A stretch of 64,000 nucleotides of DNA, from the NCBI GenBank assembly GCA_022264855.1, contig JABYQU010000020.1, forward strand, positions 248,001 to 312,000. Direction: 5' to 3'. This document shows positions 23,217 through 35,109 of the stretch, one piece after another. Below the pieces are notes generated by a model. That model was given only the letters and a program-made list of their open reading frames with translations. It was not told the origin of the DNA and ran no database searches. Every line of letters starts with the position of its first letter. The first letter of the stretch is position 1. The position numbers and the translations under genes were made by a program. This DNA is from Lenzites betulinus. Lineage: Eukaryota > Basidiomycota > Agaricomycetes > Polyporales > Polyporaceae.

Positions 23217-24973
23217 GACTAGGTGGGTCGAGGGGGTGAGGTACTAGGGGAGGAGGAGGAGGAGGTGGTGGTGGTGGTGGTGGTGACGAGAGACGGCGAG
23301 AGGGGTGAGATATGCGAGAGAGGGGCCGAGGTCAGCTTCTTGCTTCACGGCTTCGCGGTATGTTTAGGTTAGCTTCGCCGACGCCGGGCGAAGTTGGGAA
23401 GATGAGTGGAATGCAGAGGGCAAAGGGGCGGACAAGGACCGCCCAGGATCTGAAGCACGCGTCCGAACAGATCCCAGCGGGCAGCAACATCATGCACGGC
23501 CCTGTGCACCACGACCCTGCCGAGCGCATCTGAACCACGAGCCGGTGCGCGAGCGGTCGTTCAGGCATGTGAGCTGAGCTTGCGGAACAGAACAGAACGC
23601 AGAACACCTGCAGCCCGGCCCCCGCTTTGGAGGTTTGATGATCGTAGTGTGGATTAAAGTGAGTATTTGAAGGGGCCTTATTGCCGAGTCATTCATTTTG
23701 TATAGTCTGTCCAGGGAGACAAAGCGGGGTCATATGTTTCAATGTCCGACAATTCACTGATCATGATGATATTCCCTGTCGGCTAATCAAACTTTGGGCC
23801 TATTGCGGCGAAGGCTAGCTAAGTCACACTGAGTACTGGGCACCCAACACCTTGCAATGACTGTGACGTCGACCGTTATGGTCCCGAATAGTCAGTAGTA
23901 CTAGTGCACACGCACGAAGAGTCTGGCCCAAAGGACGGCCAAAAGGTGACCTGATACCACGCGTTTGAGGGTCTGATCGCCATGCTGAGCCAAACCGTAA
24001 GCTTCGGCGTCTAAGATACCTCAGAAGGGAAAGTAGAGTTACAATAACTATGTCGAAAACTCATGTCGACAAGCCCTCCGAGGCCCCAAACTTGGGTGTA
24101 CTGCTATCGGACGGCCACTTGTTAATACAGCATGGCCGCGGGGTCTTCTCGGGCCACGCCCCCGAGGAGGCGCGCAGGCCGGAAAGTCGAGCGCTGCTCC
24201 CGGGGCAAGCGGAAATAACTTCGCCTCCGGGTATCGTCTCTCCCGAGGCGGCTCCGGCCCACTTGAGGACTTCTAACCGGTGGATGAGCGTGAAGGATCG
24301 CATCTGGGATGAGGGCATCCCGCGGTGCATTCGACGTCAGGGAAGCGGCAATCTGCAGAGCGCCGCTCCAGGGGATCTCAGGGTCTCACTCTGACGGAAG
24401 CTTATTATCATCACCGTGACATGGCGCAGTCCGAGAGATGTCGGAGCTACCACAAGCGTCAGGTAGAGGCTCATGTCGCCGCAGCGCTCCGTCCACGACA
24501 GGCTGAACTGAGCAACTCGACAGCGTTGTTGAGATGCGGCAGCACAGCGGCGGGTGAGCAGCTTGCAGCGCTGTGCGCACAACCACAACGCTGTGTCTGC
24601 GTCCGCGGCACTGGGAGCATAGCCGCCGCCCACTCCCATTGGCCGATTAAGTACAATATACGAGCTTTCACACACTGCCGTGCGGTTCTTATGATCGAAC
24701 CGCTTCCTTCTCTGTTCACAGCGTGTTCTCGTCGATGGACGCTGCGACGGCACGCGGAGACCTCGGCCACTCCGCGACATGCCATCCTCCGCCCTCCACG
24801 CGTCTCTCTTGCGCGGCATCCTCCTCGAAAATCAGGATAAGGACCCGGGGGATCCGACATGAACGCCTCCCAACCCGGCCCCTTGTGTAGACACTGGCCC
24901 TCCGCCAGTCCACGCTCATTCCCTCTCGCCGTCCTCGAGCAACTCCCCGCTCCCAATAGAGGCCGTAGACAGC
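23217..24973. other. Intergenic region with simple repeats
   Basis: 1.76 kb between divergent genes. GGA and GGT trinucleotide runs lie at 23248-23285, directly upstream of the hydrolase. A 114-codon frame at 24050-24394 (MSKTHVDKPSEAPNLG...) has no recognisable domain and I do not call it a gene. The rest shows nothing convincing. Confidence 0.3.
23248..23285. repeat. (GGA)n/(GGT)n microsatellite
   Basis: Trinucleotide run, GGAGGAGG followed by about seven GGT units, 30-70 bp upstream of the hydrolase start codon on the minus strand. Confidence 0.8.
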
Positions 24974-27205
24974 ATGGCCCACTTGTCCTCCAACTTGTCT
25001 TCCGTCAGCGTCCTCGTCGACGAGGACGCGACATCCAAGAAGGATGTCACCACGATCCCTATCGACCTCCAGCCCGTCCGCATCAGCATAGAGAAGCTCG
25101 AGCTCGCCAATGACAACCCGCCCGCCCCCGCCCTCCCTATGGACGGCGGCCGCGCCGCCTGGCTCTCCGTTCTTGGCGGGTACGTGCGCGAGGCGCATGA
25201 TTCCTCGCCGATGCTGACTTGTTACCATGCAGCTTTATTGCCGCGTTCTGCACCTTTGGCGCAGGCAACTCCTTCGGTGTCTTCCAGGACTACTACACCC
25301 TCCAGGGCACCTCGACGCCCTCCAACATCAGTTGGATCGGCTCCGTCCAGTTCTTCTTCACCTTTGCCATGGGTCTGCCCGCCGGCAAGCTCCTCGATGC
25401 CGGATACTTCCATCACGCGCAGATCGTCGGCGCCGTTCTCTACGTCTTCTCGTCAGTCCTGCGCGTTCTCTCGCGGTGCAGAGCTGAAATGAACTAACTC
25501 GCGAGCAGGTTCTTCATGCTGTCGCTCGTTGACACCACAAAGTACTACCAGATCTTCCTCTCGCAGGGGCTCGGCATCGGGCTCGGCTCCGGCCTCATCT
25601 TTGTCCCCGCGCTCTCCGTGCAGGCGCACCACTGGAAACGGCGGCGCGCGCTCGCCATGGGCATCGTGCTCTCCGGAACCTCGTGCGGCGGCGTCGTGTA
25701 CCCGATCATGCTGAACAAGCTCTTCCTGAACGGCGTCGGCTTCGCGTGGGGCGTGCGCGCAGCGGCGTTCCTGACGCTCGGCCTGCTCGTGATCGCGAAC
25801 CTCACAATGTCAACGCGCACGAAGAGCGTGGCGAAGCCGAAGGGCGGGCCGTCCCCGCTTGGGAACATCATGCGCGACGGGCCGTACTGGATCGCGTCTG
25901 CAGGGTAAGTCGCCCGCGCGCGAGCGTTCTCCCTTGTTCTGGGGGCTTGGGCTGACTTAATGGGGATACAGGGCGACGTTGACCGTGCTGGGACTTTACA
26001 TTCCGTGTAAGCCGTAACTTTCTATAGACTGTGGGGTATCGCTCACGACCAACCTCGCGCAGACTTCTACCTCCAGCTGTTTGCGACCGAGCACGGGCTC
26101 TCCACCTCGCTCTCGTTCTACTCGGTGCGTCCTGCCCCTCCCGACGATCCGCCCGGCCCACTAACACGCCTGCACAGCTAGCGGCGCTGAACGGCGCATC
26201 TTTCTTCGGGCGCAACATCTTGAACTTCCTCGCGGACCAGTACGGGCAATTCAACATAACGTGCCCAGTGTCAATAGTGAGCGCGGGACTGGTGTTCGCG
26301 ATGTTCGGCGCGGGCACCCCCGCGGGCGTGCTCGTCTTCGCGATCCTCTACGGCTTCTTCTCCGGTGGCTGTGAGTCTTCTTCCGTCGTGCGTCTGGAAC
26401 CGAGGCTGACTGTGCCCGCCGCGCGTACTCTAACTTGGATGACTGTCTGCGCTCACCGTCGACGCGTTATGTTACGTTGCGCGCAGTCGCATCGCTGCTT
26501 CCTGCGACGCTCGCGGTGTTTTCGCGGGACCTCTCCGAAGTCGGGTACGTGCGCCCCTGCAGTGTTCCGCGCACGTATGCGTTGCTGACTGGACTTGTTC
26601 CCAACCTTTACTTCATCGGCGCCCTCGCTGCGTCATTGCCCTTGTTTCATCGTGTGCTTCTGTACACACACGTACCCTCATCCCTTGGCTTCCTTGTTCA
26701 CGCACTCTCGTCACCGCACTCTCGTCACTGCACACTCACACACCCACACCCACCCGTACGCCGTATGCCGACCCCGCCCTCCCCGACACGCTGCGCCCCC
26801 CGCCCACAGCATCCGCATCGGGATCGGTTTCTTCCTCACCGGCTTCGGCATCCTCTTCGGGTCGCCCATCGCAGGCGCGCTCATCAACCCCGGCTTCCAC
26901 TGGTCGCGCATGATCATCTTCAGCGGGGTACGTCCTCTCCTCTCCCTCCTCTCCTCTCTCCCGCCTTCTCTCCCTCCTCCTCCCTCTCTTCCTCCACGCC
27001 CCTCCTTCTTCCCTCGAGTGCTGCCCCCGGGCACCCCCATACACGAGGGCACCGCCCGCGCGCGAATCACTTACGAGTGCTATCATGTGGCTGGATGCTG
27101 ATGCGCGTGTTGCACCGCGTACAGGTGGTCATGTCGGCCGGCTCCGTGCTCCTTCTGATCGCGCGCCAGCTCGCGGCGAAGGCGAAGGGCACGCAGCGCA
27201 TCTAG
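24974..27205 (+). CDS. MFS monocarboxylate-type transporter
   Basis: Twelve-helix major facilitator of the monocarboxylate-porter (SLC16/MCH-like) group, common in fungi. A hydrophilic N-terminus of about 55 residues leads to DGGRAAWLSVLGG, the family's first-helix motif, spliced at 25179/25233 into FIAAFCTFGAGNSFGVFQDY. Then come ISWIGSVQFFFTFAMGLPAG, GQGLGIGLGSGLIFVPAL-like sequence (GLGIGLGSGLIFVPALSV), HHWKRRRALAMGIVLSGTSC, GGVVYPIMLN, ATLTVLGLYIPYFYLQL, ALNGASFFGRNILNFLAD and IGIGFFLTGFGILFGSPIAG. It ends ARQLAAKAKGTQRI. The final exons are separated by larger introns with CT-rich tracts near 26940-27010. The substrate may be a short-chain acid or similar; fungal members often have no known substrate. 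Confidence 0.85.
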
Positions 27206-29853
27206 TGTCCGCGGGTGCGCACCGGTGACAGTGCGCGCGGATACGGCGGCGCGCAGCGGGCTTAAGCTCTTGGCGCGTGGCCATTCTCCGCTCCTGTCGC
27301 TGTTTTCGCTGTCTTCGCGGGCCTGCCGCCTGCCTGCCACGTTCTGGGGTTTGCGCTTGGATTTGCTGGTTTGTGCGTTTGTGGATTTTGGCTGTAGATT
27401 GTAAATAAGGGGAGAGCATGGGGGCCACGCTCCTAGAGAGCGCGCCTCTGACCGGCCGCTGGCCCGGGCGGGTGCCGAGCGCACCTGCCTGTGTGCCGCG
27501 GCTCCTCGAGCAGTGTAGTGTAGCTACCCGGAACGGGACAGTCTGTGCATGTGTATAATTATCGCACCCTCGTTTTTGCTTCTTGTCTTGTAGTATTTAG
27601 ATCGATGTTGTGTCGTTGCAATGCTTTGCCGTACTAGAGAGAGAGTGTGTGTGTAGGATAGCGTATATATCACAGTGTTGCTTTTCGTGGTGGACCTTGT
27701 GGATGGCTTTAAGCTTCGTGATCAAGCTCGATCAAGTGCCGCTGCGCAGGCTGTGGTCTGCACTGCGATGATGTCGATGTCGATGGAGTTGCGGGTTGAC
27801 ATTGGTGATGCACTGCAAGGAGCGGCAGCAGCAGCGCGGGTGATTATCGATTTATTGATGATGCACATGAGAGTTGCATCGGCATCTGCACACCTGTCTA
27901 CGGTGTTTCCTGGCATGCTTGTGCTTGAGAAGCCGCTGCCTGAGAACGGTGCACGCAGGGTGCACGCACGAGATCGATATGATGCAGTACTTCCGCGCAC
28001 TGGCAGCGCGCGAGAACGGTGCGTACGCGCACTGGCACGCTAAGATGCATACAATCCGCGCGGGCGAACTCGGGCCCCAGTACTCCCAGATGGACTCGGA
28101 GAGTCGCAGACATTTCCATCTCAAGATTTCAAGTGCGGCACGGCGGCGGCGGCGGCGGCGGATCCTCAGATCTCAGATCTCGAGCTCCGAGTGAGTGAGT
28201 GAGTGAGTGAATATTCGACCAAGTGCGAGCGTACAAACTCCGATCTCGTCGGCGCTACTTCTAACTAGAGATAATGTAATGCCCTTTGTATCCCTCAGAG
28301 TAGCCGACCAACGAGACGCACGCAAACACCGAATCCCGAGCACTACTTAGATGCCAGTGCATGCCGATATCCCTTGACCGTAAGGCGTCACGCTCAGCGC
28401 AGACTACGACCAACGCCTGTCATGACGTTTTTCGGCATGGCAGGCGCTGTTTATCATCGAAAGGCCGAAGAGATGAGCCAGTATTGGTGGGGTCCTGACC
28501 CGCGTCCGCACCGAAAAACCCATGGGGAAAACCGGCCCAGAAACGAGGCACACAATCCCTCACGCCCTCTGCACGGCGATCAGGACCCAGGATAACGACA
28601 CACGGTAGTACATTCTGTAATCGCCCGATAGTTACGAGAAAGGAGTGAGGTAGGGTTTGGCTGCCAGTCACGGCAAAGTGCGTGAATAGTGATATGAATT
28701 GAAATTGACTCGCAGCGAGAACAACACAGACGGTAGGCTAGTCGAGCACGAGGCTATACGACGGAGCTGGTGTTACAAGGCGTTGTTATACGCAATGCTG
28801 TAAATTGCACCCCTATGTTGGGAGATGCGGTAGAACAACGGTTTGCTGCAATCCAGCCCACTACCACTGCAAGAAGCCTTGTTACAGGTCATCCAGAGGT
28901 GGCATACAAGTCAACCGTTGTCAAACTGCGTTGGTATACGCTGGCTCTTTTGGAGCCCCTATGTTTGTGATACATCCAAGCATGTTCGATGCCATCCACC
29001 CAATTCCGGGCGGGTTTTCGCTCTTATACACTGCGAGAGCCCTTGTTACGGGTCACCCAGAGCGTTAGAGAGTGGTATGGTCGAGGTGAGGGCGGGTGGT
29101 GGTGGATGACAGTGGAACCACGAGCTCGGGGAGCTCCGCGCGGGAGACTCGGACGGAGGACGCACGGCAGGAGAAGGATGTGACCTCAACCACCGGAGCC
29201 TTTAGCGCGTGGACCGGTTCTCCTGGAACTTCGCGTGTGGGCCTGCGAGCTGCAAAAGGCGAGAGGACGGTTTCTGCGCGATGTCGGGATGTCGGACACT
29301 CGGGGCGTCCTCGGATGTGCTGCGCAGGGATGTTTGGTAGGATGACCTGGCGCTGGACTTGCGGATCCTATGCTTAAGCCCAGGCGCACGGCGCACGGCG
29401 TATACTTCGTGTCATGGGGCGCGCGCAGAGTCCGGGGCAGCGGCGGCGGCGGCGGCGGCGGCGGTGGACACACGAGTGCCGACAGCGGTGGACACACGAC
29501 TAGTGACGACAGCGAGCTCCTGCGGCCAACGTCCCGGGCATCATGCATCATCCCGGTCCCGATGGATGCAATTCTTCAAAGGGGTAAGGGAGTGCCGCAA
29601 TGGGCCGCGAGGGGTATCATGCATGATTCGTCGCGGACGTCATTGTGAAGGGCGGCGTCGGGTGGCGGACGGGGATCGGTTGCAAGGGGGTCAGCCCGAG
29701 CCCGAGCCCGGCGGCGGCGGAGGGCACACGACGCGTACGGTAGTGGCCCATCTACATTCGATGAAGCTCGCGGCCGCGAGAGTGGATTTTCTTGCAACTG
29801 GCAACTGGCTTTCCTCGTACAGTACACGGCGACATCAAGAGGAGCTGCGTCTT
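27206..29853. other. Long intergenic region with repeats, no gene recognised
   Basis: 2.65 kb between the transporter and the first desaturase (converging genes). It contains a (CGG)n run at about 28139-28160, a (GAGT)n run at about 28193-28211, a (GGC)n run at about 29438-29464, and a diverged 40-bp direct repeat at 28865-28905 / 29030-29070. Frames here are repeat-driven and not credible as genes. Confidence 0.35.
28865..29070. repeat. Diverged direct repeat pair
   Basis: CACTGCAAGAAGCCTTGTTA followed by CAGGTCATCCAGAG (from about 28866) recurs as CACTGCGAGAGCCCTTGTTA followed by CGGGTCACCCAGAG (from about 29031). The two copies lie 165 bp apart on the same strand and differ mostly by transitions. 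Confidence 0.7.
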
Positions 29854-31413
29854 CTATAGCTTGGGTTTGGGCCGTGCCGGGGTCACCGCGATGCTGTACT
29901 CCTGGGACCGCGGGACCGCGTGGGCCCCTACGCACTCGACTCCGCCCGCCAGGATGCCGACTCGCATCATGGAAAGCAGCTACGCGACACCCCGTCTCAG
30001 CGCGAGTCCTGATGATATGAATATATGAAGCGAAATGCTCACATTGTGTGCAGCGTGCGAATGGTCGTATACGCCACCAAAGAACGATGCAGTGGCGTCC
30101 TTGCCCGAGTTTGTCGTCAGCAGCTTCATGCCCCCAGGGTGGTCGTCGATGAAGCTCGTCGCGTCGTGGATGAACCCCGATACGAGGAGCAGCGTGCGCT
30201 TTTTCGACTCCTCCTGGACTGTGAGGAACGCACCCAGTGGTCAGCTTTCCGGTGCACGACAGCGTTCTCAGGGTGCACACTCACAATTCGCCCACGTAAC
30301 AACAGGCAGCTCCTCCACCGGACGCGGCCAGCGCAAGCTCTCCTGCGTCGCGCGCAGCTCCTTCATGCGCATCGTGAGCAGGCCCTTGCGCACCTCGTTG
30401 CTCGGGAACGTGCGCAGGTGCGACGCGAGCCCCGCCGCGGCGCACGCCGCGATGAACCACTTCGTCGGGTCGTACTGGTACCACCGGAACGCGCTCCGGT
30501 AGTCCATCGGGAACTGGTGGTGGAAGTTGTGGTAGCCCTCGCCCATCGTGACGAGCGCGGTGAAGAGGTGGTCGCGCGGCGTGTGCCTGTCGTCGAAGTG
30601 GGCGTCCCCGAGTGCGTGGGCGAGTGAGTTGATGCACCAGATGCTCTGTGGGTGCGCGATGTCAGCGTCGTTCATGAACGGGACAGAATATTGCGTTTCA
30701 CTCACGTTGTAGCACACGGCGATGCGCAGCGCTGCAGAGTAATACAGCCCGCCCGCCCAGTCGCCCCAAAGGCACCCCGGGAGGACCGCCGGGAGGAGGT
30801 ACCCACACACAGCAAAGATAAGGACGTGCCAGCGGTGCTGCCACATGCAGATCTTGTCGTTGTGCAGGTCCGAGAGGTCTACGCCGCCCCCGGGCGCGAC
30901 ATCGGTGTAGAAGATGAGCCAGCCGACGTGCGTGAAGAGCAGCCCGCGGTGCGCGCTGTACGGGTCCTTGTCCGTGTCGATGTAGCGGTGGTGCGAGCGG
31001 TGGCCCTTCGCCCACCAGTATGCGGAGCCTTGCACGGCGCTGCCGCCTGCGAGGGCGAGGAAGAGCCGCAGCGGGGCGGAGGCTTTGTAGGAGCGGTGCG
31101 ACCAGAGACGGTGGTAGCCTGTGGGAGATGGTCAGTCATATTCGCGAATATTGCTGTCTCGGGGTCGTGTTGAGCACCTGCTGTGACTCCTGGGATTGAA
31201 GCGGTTAGGGGAGTGCGTGCGCAGCATAAATTAAGAAAATAGCTCACCAAGGGTGGAGACGAAGTAGAGCACAGCAGCAAAAATCGCGGTGTTGCGCTTG
31301 GGCGTCACGTAGAGCACTCCGTATACGGCGAGGGCATGGGTGAGGGAGATCGCGATGAGGTTGGGCCACTTGACCGCGCGTATGGTCGGAAAGTGTTCCA
31401 CAGCAGGTGGCAT
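29854..31413 (-). CDS. OLE1: Delta-9 acyl-CoA desaturase with cytochrome b5 (paralogue A)
   Basis: Endoplasmic-reticulum stearoyl-CoA 9-desaturase: inserts a cis double bond at carbon 9 of palmitoyl- and stearoyl-CoA using its own cytochrome b5. The start MPPAVEHFPTIRAVKWPN leads to membrane helices (LYVTPKRNTAIFAAVLYFV). The three His boxes are HRLWSH, HRSHH in WWAKGHRSHHRYIDTDKDP, and HNFHH in GEGYHNFHHQFPMDYRSAF. The fused C-terminal cytochrome b5 carries DDHPGGMKLL and YDHSHAAHN, the two heme His. It ends PARPKPKL. Exon 1 is 31248-31413, followed by a 12-nt micro-exon at 31178-31189 (encoding VTA within LGVTAG) and a large exon from 31118. The membrane and His-box layout is complete, so it should be active. 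Confidence 0.92.
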
Positions 31414-31635
31414 CTTCGTGCGTGCGTACTGAACCTCAGGCTGCTAGCAACCTGCAGTGGTTATACTCGAAAGCCTCCCCGCCATTCGGATCCCCTGCTG
31501 CCTGTTCCTTGAAGCTTGAGGCTCGGAGTGCCCTCATCGTGTTCTCGAGGAGACAGTATCAGGTTCTCCCTAACTTGACGGAGCTTACTCGCAAGCCGCC
31601 CGTGGGTCCTTAGAGGAAGTCCGCGTAAACATCGG

Positions 31636-31766
31636 TGAGCGAAACGCTTGTGCCCCTTCGATACCACATCGAAGAAAGCTTCTCTCCCGGTGAGCGAAAC
31701 GCCTATGCCCGACCCGGTCGGGCAGTTCAACCTAACTTCAGTCCCTCATCGAAGAAGGCTTCTCTC
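31636..31766. repeat. Short interspersed direct repeats
   Basis: GGTGAGCGAAACGC at about 31634 recurs at about 31690. CATCGAAGAAAGCTTCTCTC at about 31667 recurs as CATCGAAGAAGGCTTCTCTC at about 31747. The copies alternate over 130 bp just upstream of desaturase A. Confidence 0.75.
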
Positions 31767-34700
31767 CCAACGAGCTCTCCGGGGCAAGCTGTCTCCGCAC
31801 AAATGGGCGCATCTCTATCACCATCGGCGACGCGCGCATAAGGGGGATTTCGGAGGTGACCCTAACGAGCGCGTCGCTGTGTACCGGCTCGTGATTTTTG
31901 CGTTCTAGCGAAGCTGTCTCAGGCGCGCGAGTCGTCTGCATGCACCGTGTGCCGCATGCAGCGCACTGAGAGCTCTCAGCTGCGTCATCGTTGATGTCAA
32001 CTAATGATCATCATGGCCATTATGCTATTGAATATTCGCCGCTCACCAGTCTAAGCCGTTCGGACTAAGTAACCATATGCATCATCATCATGGACCCAGG
32101 AACCCGGCCCTTTGCGCATTTCCAGTTGGGCATTCGGCGTCCCGGCGCGCAGTCGATGATGATGAGGACAGGGATGGCGGGTTGCAGCGATGTCGGTATT
32201 ACGCCGTCGCGGGACGGCAGTCCAGTATCCTGTGATTAGTGCACAAGCTCTCAGGCCATGCTTCTCAGATCTCAGGGAGGCTATAGTAGGGAGGTACCCT
32301 GTCAGCTATGCCGGCGCTGTGACTCCGCGTTTGACACACCTGCGTAATAACGCGAACGTCCACGGACTCGGCGGACGGTGCCTGCATATCCTTCGCGAGA
32401 AACACGGCCGGACCCTACCAGTGCAGCCGTCAGTGTACCTAATCCCGGTATAAGATCATGATGAAGGCCTCGGACATGCGTACTTACTAGTAGTACTAGC
32501 TAACACGTGGCCGGCGACTCGGCGCGGGACGGCTACCAGCGGCTAGCGTGAAGTACAGCCGACTCACTCTCGGTTATCCAATCATCTTGAGGCGGCCACG
32601 ACCACCTCCCTTATTTCCGCTGCTGCTGTGTTGTGACCAGAGTCTAACGCAATACGTCGCGCGGACGGCACGCGCGAAGCTGAGCCCGTGCCTCGTCTCC
32701 CATCGCGTGCGCAGGCGAAGCGGCGCAGCCCCCAGAACGGCCAGAGTCAGTGCGCCTCTTTGGTAAATCGTGTACTTCGTGCGAGCTGATCGCCGTCCCC
32801 AGCGTCATACCATCACTGCCCATTACAATAGGCTGATCCCACGGGTGCGCACTGGGTGCTCTGTCAGTCGTGCGTGCTTCCCGGCCCAGCGTGCACACTC
32901 AATGAATCAACGCAACGATCGCGAACAGCGAACAGTTGGCCGCACAAGACGCACCCCAGATCACCCGGGCCCGTACGTTGCGCTTTGTTGTGAAAGGATC
33001 CCTGGAAATGGCAGGAGAGCCCATCACTCATGTGCTTGAGGTGTTTCCGGACGAAATTTGCATCCCAGGACACCCAGGGCATCATGTTTTGCGGACACAA
33101 GGAGGCCAGAATCGACCCCTATTGTACTCAGGTTTCCGGACATCTTGTCAACTTCCGGGACGGCCGAAAACGCGCACATCTTCGAGGAGGCTTTCGCATA
33201 TGGGTCCCCCCGGACGCTCGCGCCCCGCAACAACTTCCCGAAACGCGCACGCACGGCGGGCCCGGCCACGCAACGTCCACAAGAATCGCTATAGGTCCAG
33301 ATTGGGCAGCTGCCCGCGCAATCGCGGCCGCGTTTCGAGGAAGGCGCGAAGGCCATCGAGCCGCAGAAGAATCAAGAGCACTGGCAGTAGTGATTGATGT
33401 CCCGCCGCTGGCGTTGTAGCATCCTCATCAGCCCCCTTACGTGCTGGCATGCTTCTGCCTGGACCGTGCAGGTGAGTGATGCACCTGCAGCGCGGCGGGG
33501 TGTGTAACGTGCAACGCGCATTTGTGAAGGATGGGAGATGCCCGTGCAGGAAGCCGCAGGCCTCGCTACAGGATCCGAACCCGCGCCGCGGCAGATGCGC
33601 CTGCCAGTCGCAGCGCGGGCCCCTGGACGTCGAGCAGAATTCTGTTCGTATGCCTGGATGGGATACGCCGGGCAGGCTATGCAGAGCATAATGAAGCTAA
33701 CGCCGACCCCCAGGCGGGCAGAGCGCAAATGTCAGCACAAGGTTGTTACCTGCGCCGCCCCCCTCTTCCCGCATGCACATGTACGCCGACACCGCAGCGG
33801 GCAGGCGTCATCAGTGCGGCAGCCTTCGATTTGAGAAGCGGTCTACGCTGCCACGGTGAGACGCGGGAAGGCAACGGCGGGGCACCCAACAGTTCCGGAC
33901 CAGCTTGAAGCCTGAAGCTCGAAGCTCAGGAGATAGCAGGGGAAGCAGGTGAAAGCTATGTCCGGGGGCACCACCTTGCGCTTGGCGTCTGGCAAATGAA
34001 GTTCGCTGCGGAGACACAACAGCGCCCGGCGCAGAACGCGAAGATTGCGGATGGGCCTGCTAGATGGCCCGCGGAGAGGTTATCTTGGTCCACGGTCCAT
34101 GATGCATCGATGAAGGAGCGCGGGCCGCAGGCTCGAGGCCCGCGGCCAGACGTGCTGCAGCAGAGGGCGAGCCCAGCAGAGGGCGAGCACCTATGCTTAA
34201 GGTATGATGATCCGACTCGCTCTCGGACGAAGCAAGAAGAGATCGGCGCGCTGCCTGGTATAGCTAGGCCATTCCTTCCACGGTGCTCGCACACCCATGG
34301 CCACAAAGTTAGCACCGATTCCAATGCATTGCATTGCATTGCACGGCAGGGCACACGCTTTGTGCCGTCGCCCTCGTCATGGAGCATCGTCGGCCACGCC
34401 CGCCGACGGCGTCGCAAGAAGCCCCGCGCTGAGCCTCGCCGCGCGCCACGAAGGCATAACGACTCGGAACCCGCCCAGCCCGGGGCGGCTCTCCCAGTGC
34501 TTCTCCAACGCAGTAAGGCCGGACGCGGGCTCCTCAGGCCCCCCGCTAGAAGAAGCGGCCTTTGCTGCGCCCCCGCTCCAGCCCACCTGGGACCGGTGTA
34601 CGTATATCATACCACTGGAGCCTTCCCCATGCCAAGCCTGGAGAGAGAGGCTAATGCGCTCCAAATTATGTGTGGGAGCTCCGGAGTCCGCGATGTGCGG

Positions 34701-34810
34701 ATGTAATGTACGCTGGGCTGGTCACACGTTTGCGCCAATGCGCGGGCACGGGCCGGGCGTGCGTGTATGGTGTGCCTGCAGCCCAGGGAGCAGAAGGCCG
34801 TGAGTTCAGG

Positions 34811-34839
34811 CCTTCGTCCGAGCCCGGCTCGGACGAAGG
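34811..34839. repeat. Perfect 29-nt palindrome
   Basis: CCTTCGTCCGAGCC, one central C, then GGCTCGGACGAAGG. The 14-bp arms match exactly. It lies about 270 bp past the stop codon of desaturase B and could form a strong hairpin or be a dimer binding site. Confidence 0.85.
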
Positions 34840-35109
34840 TTTGGGCAAGGGGTGCGCTTGAGTCTCTCCGCGTGCTCCGTGCGCGCAGGAGAGCGTTCGC
34901 ACCTTAAAAAACCACAAAAGTAATGCAAAAGCTACGCGCAAGATACAGGAACAGGAGAAAGAAATTCATTTACGTACAGACACCCGTTTAGATACATACA
35001 TCCCCATATTCAGATTCAGTCCCGGGGGACAGAGTGGGGCTCGCCCTATCTGTCGTATAGTCTCCGCGGCCGTAAGAGCCTTCTATCTGTCGAACACGCT
35101 CGCACCTGC

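Larger units (their letters stand above)
31414..35109. other. Long spacer between the two desaturase genes
   Basis: 3.7 kb with no recognised gene. It must contain the promoter of paralogue A at its left end and the 3' end of paralogue B at its right end. It carries short duplicated units at 31636-31765, a 29-nt perfect palindrome at 34811-34839, and several TCCGGAC-containing stretches near 33045-33150. Open frames are short or arginine-rich shadows. Confidence 0.35.

Noticed and set aside
24050..24394. 114-codon frame starting MSKTHVDKPSEAPN
   Set aside because: No recognisable domain, and an antisense frame of similar length; kept only as a remark.
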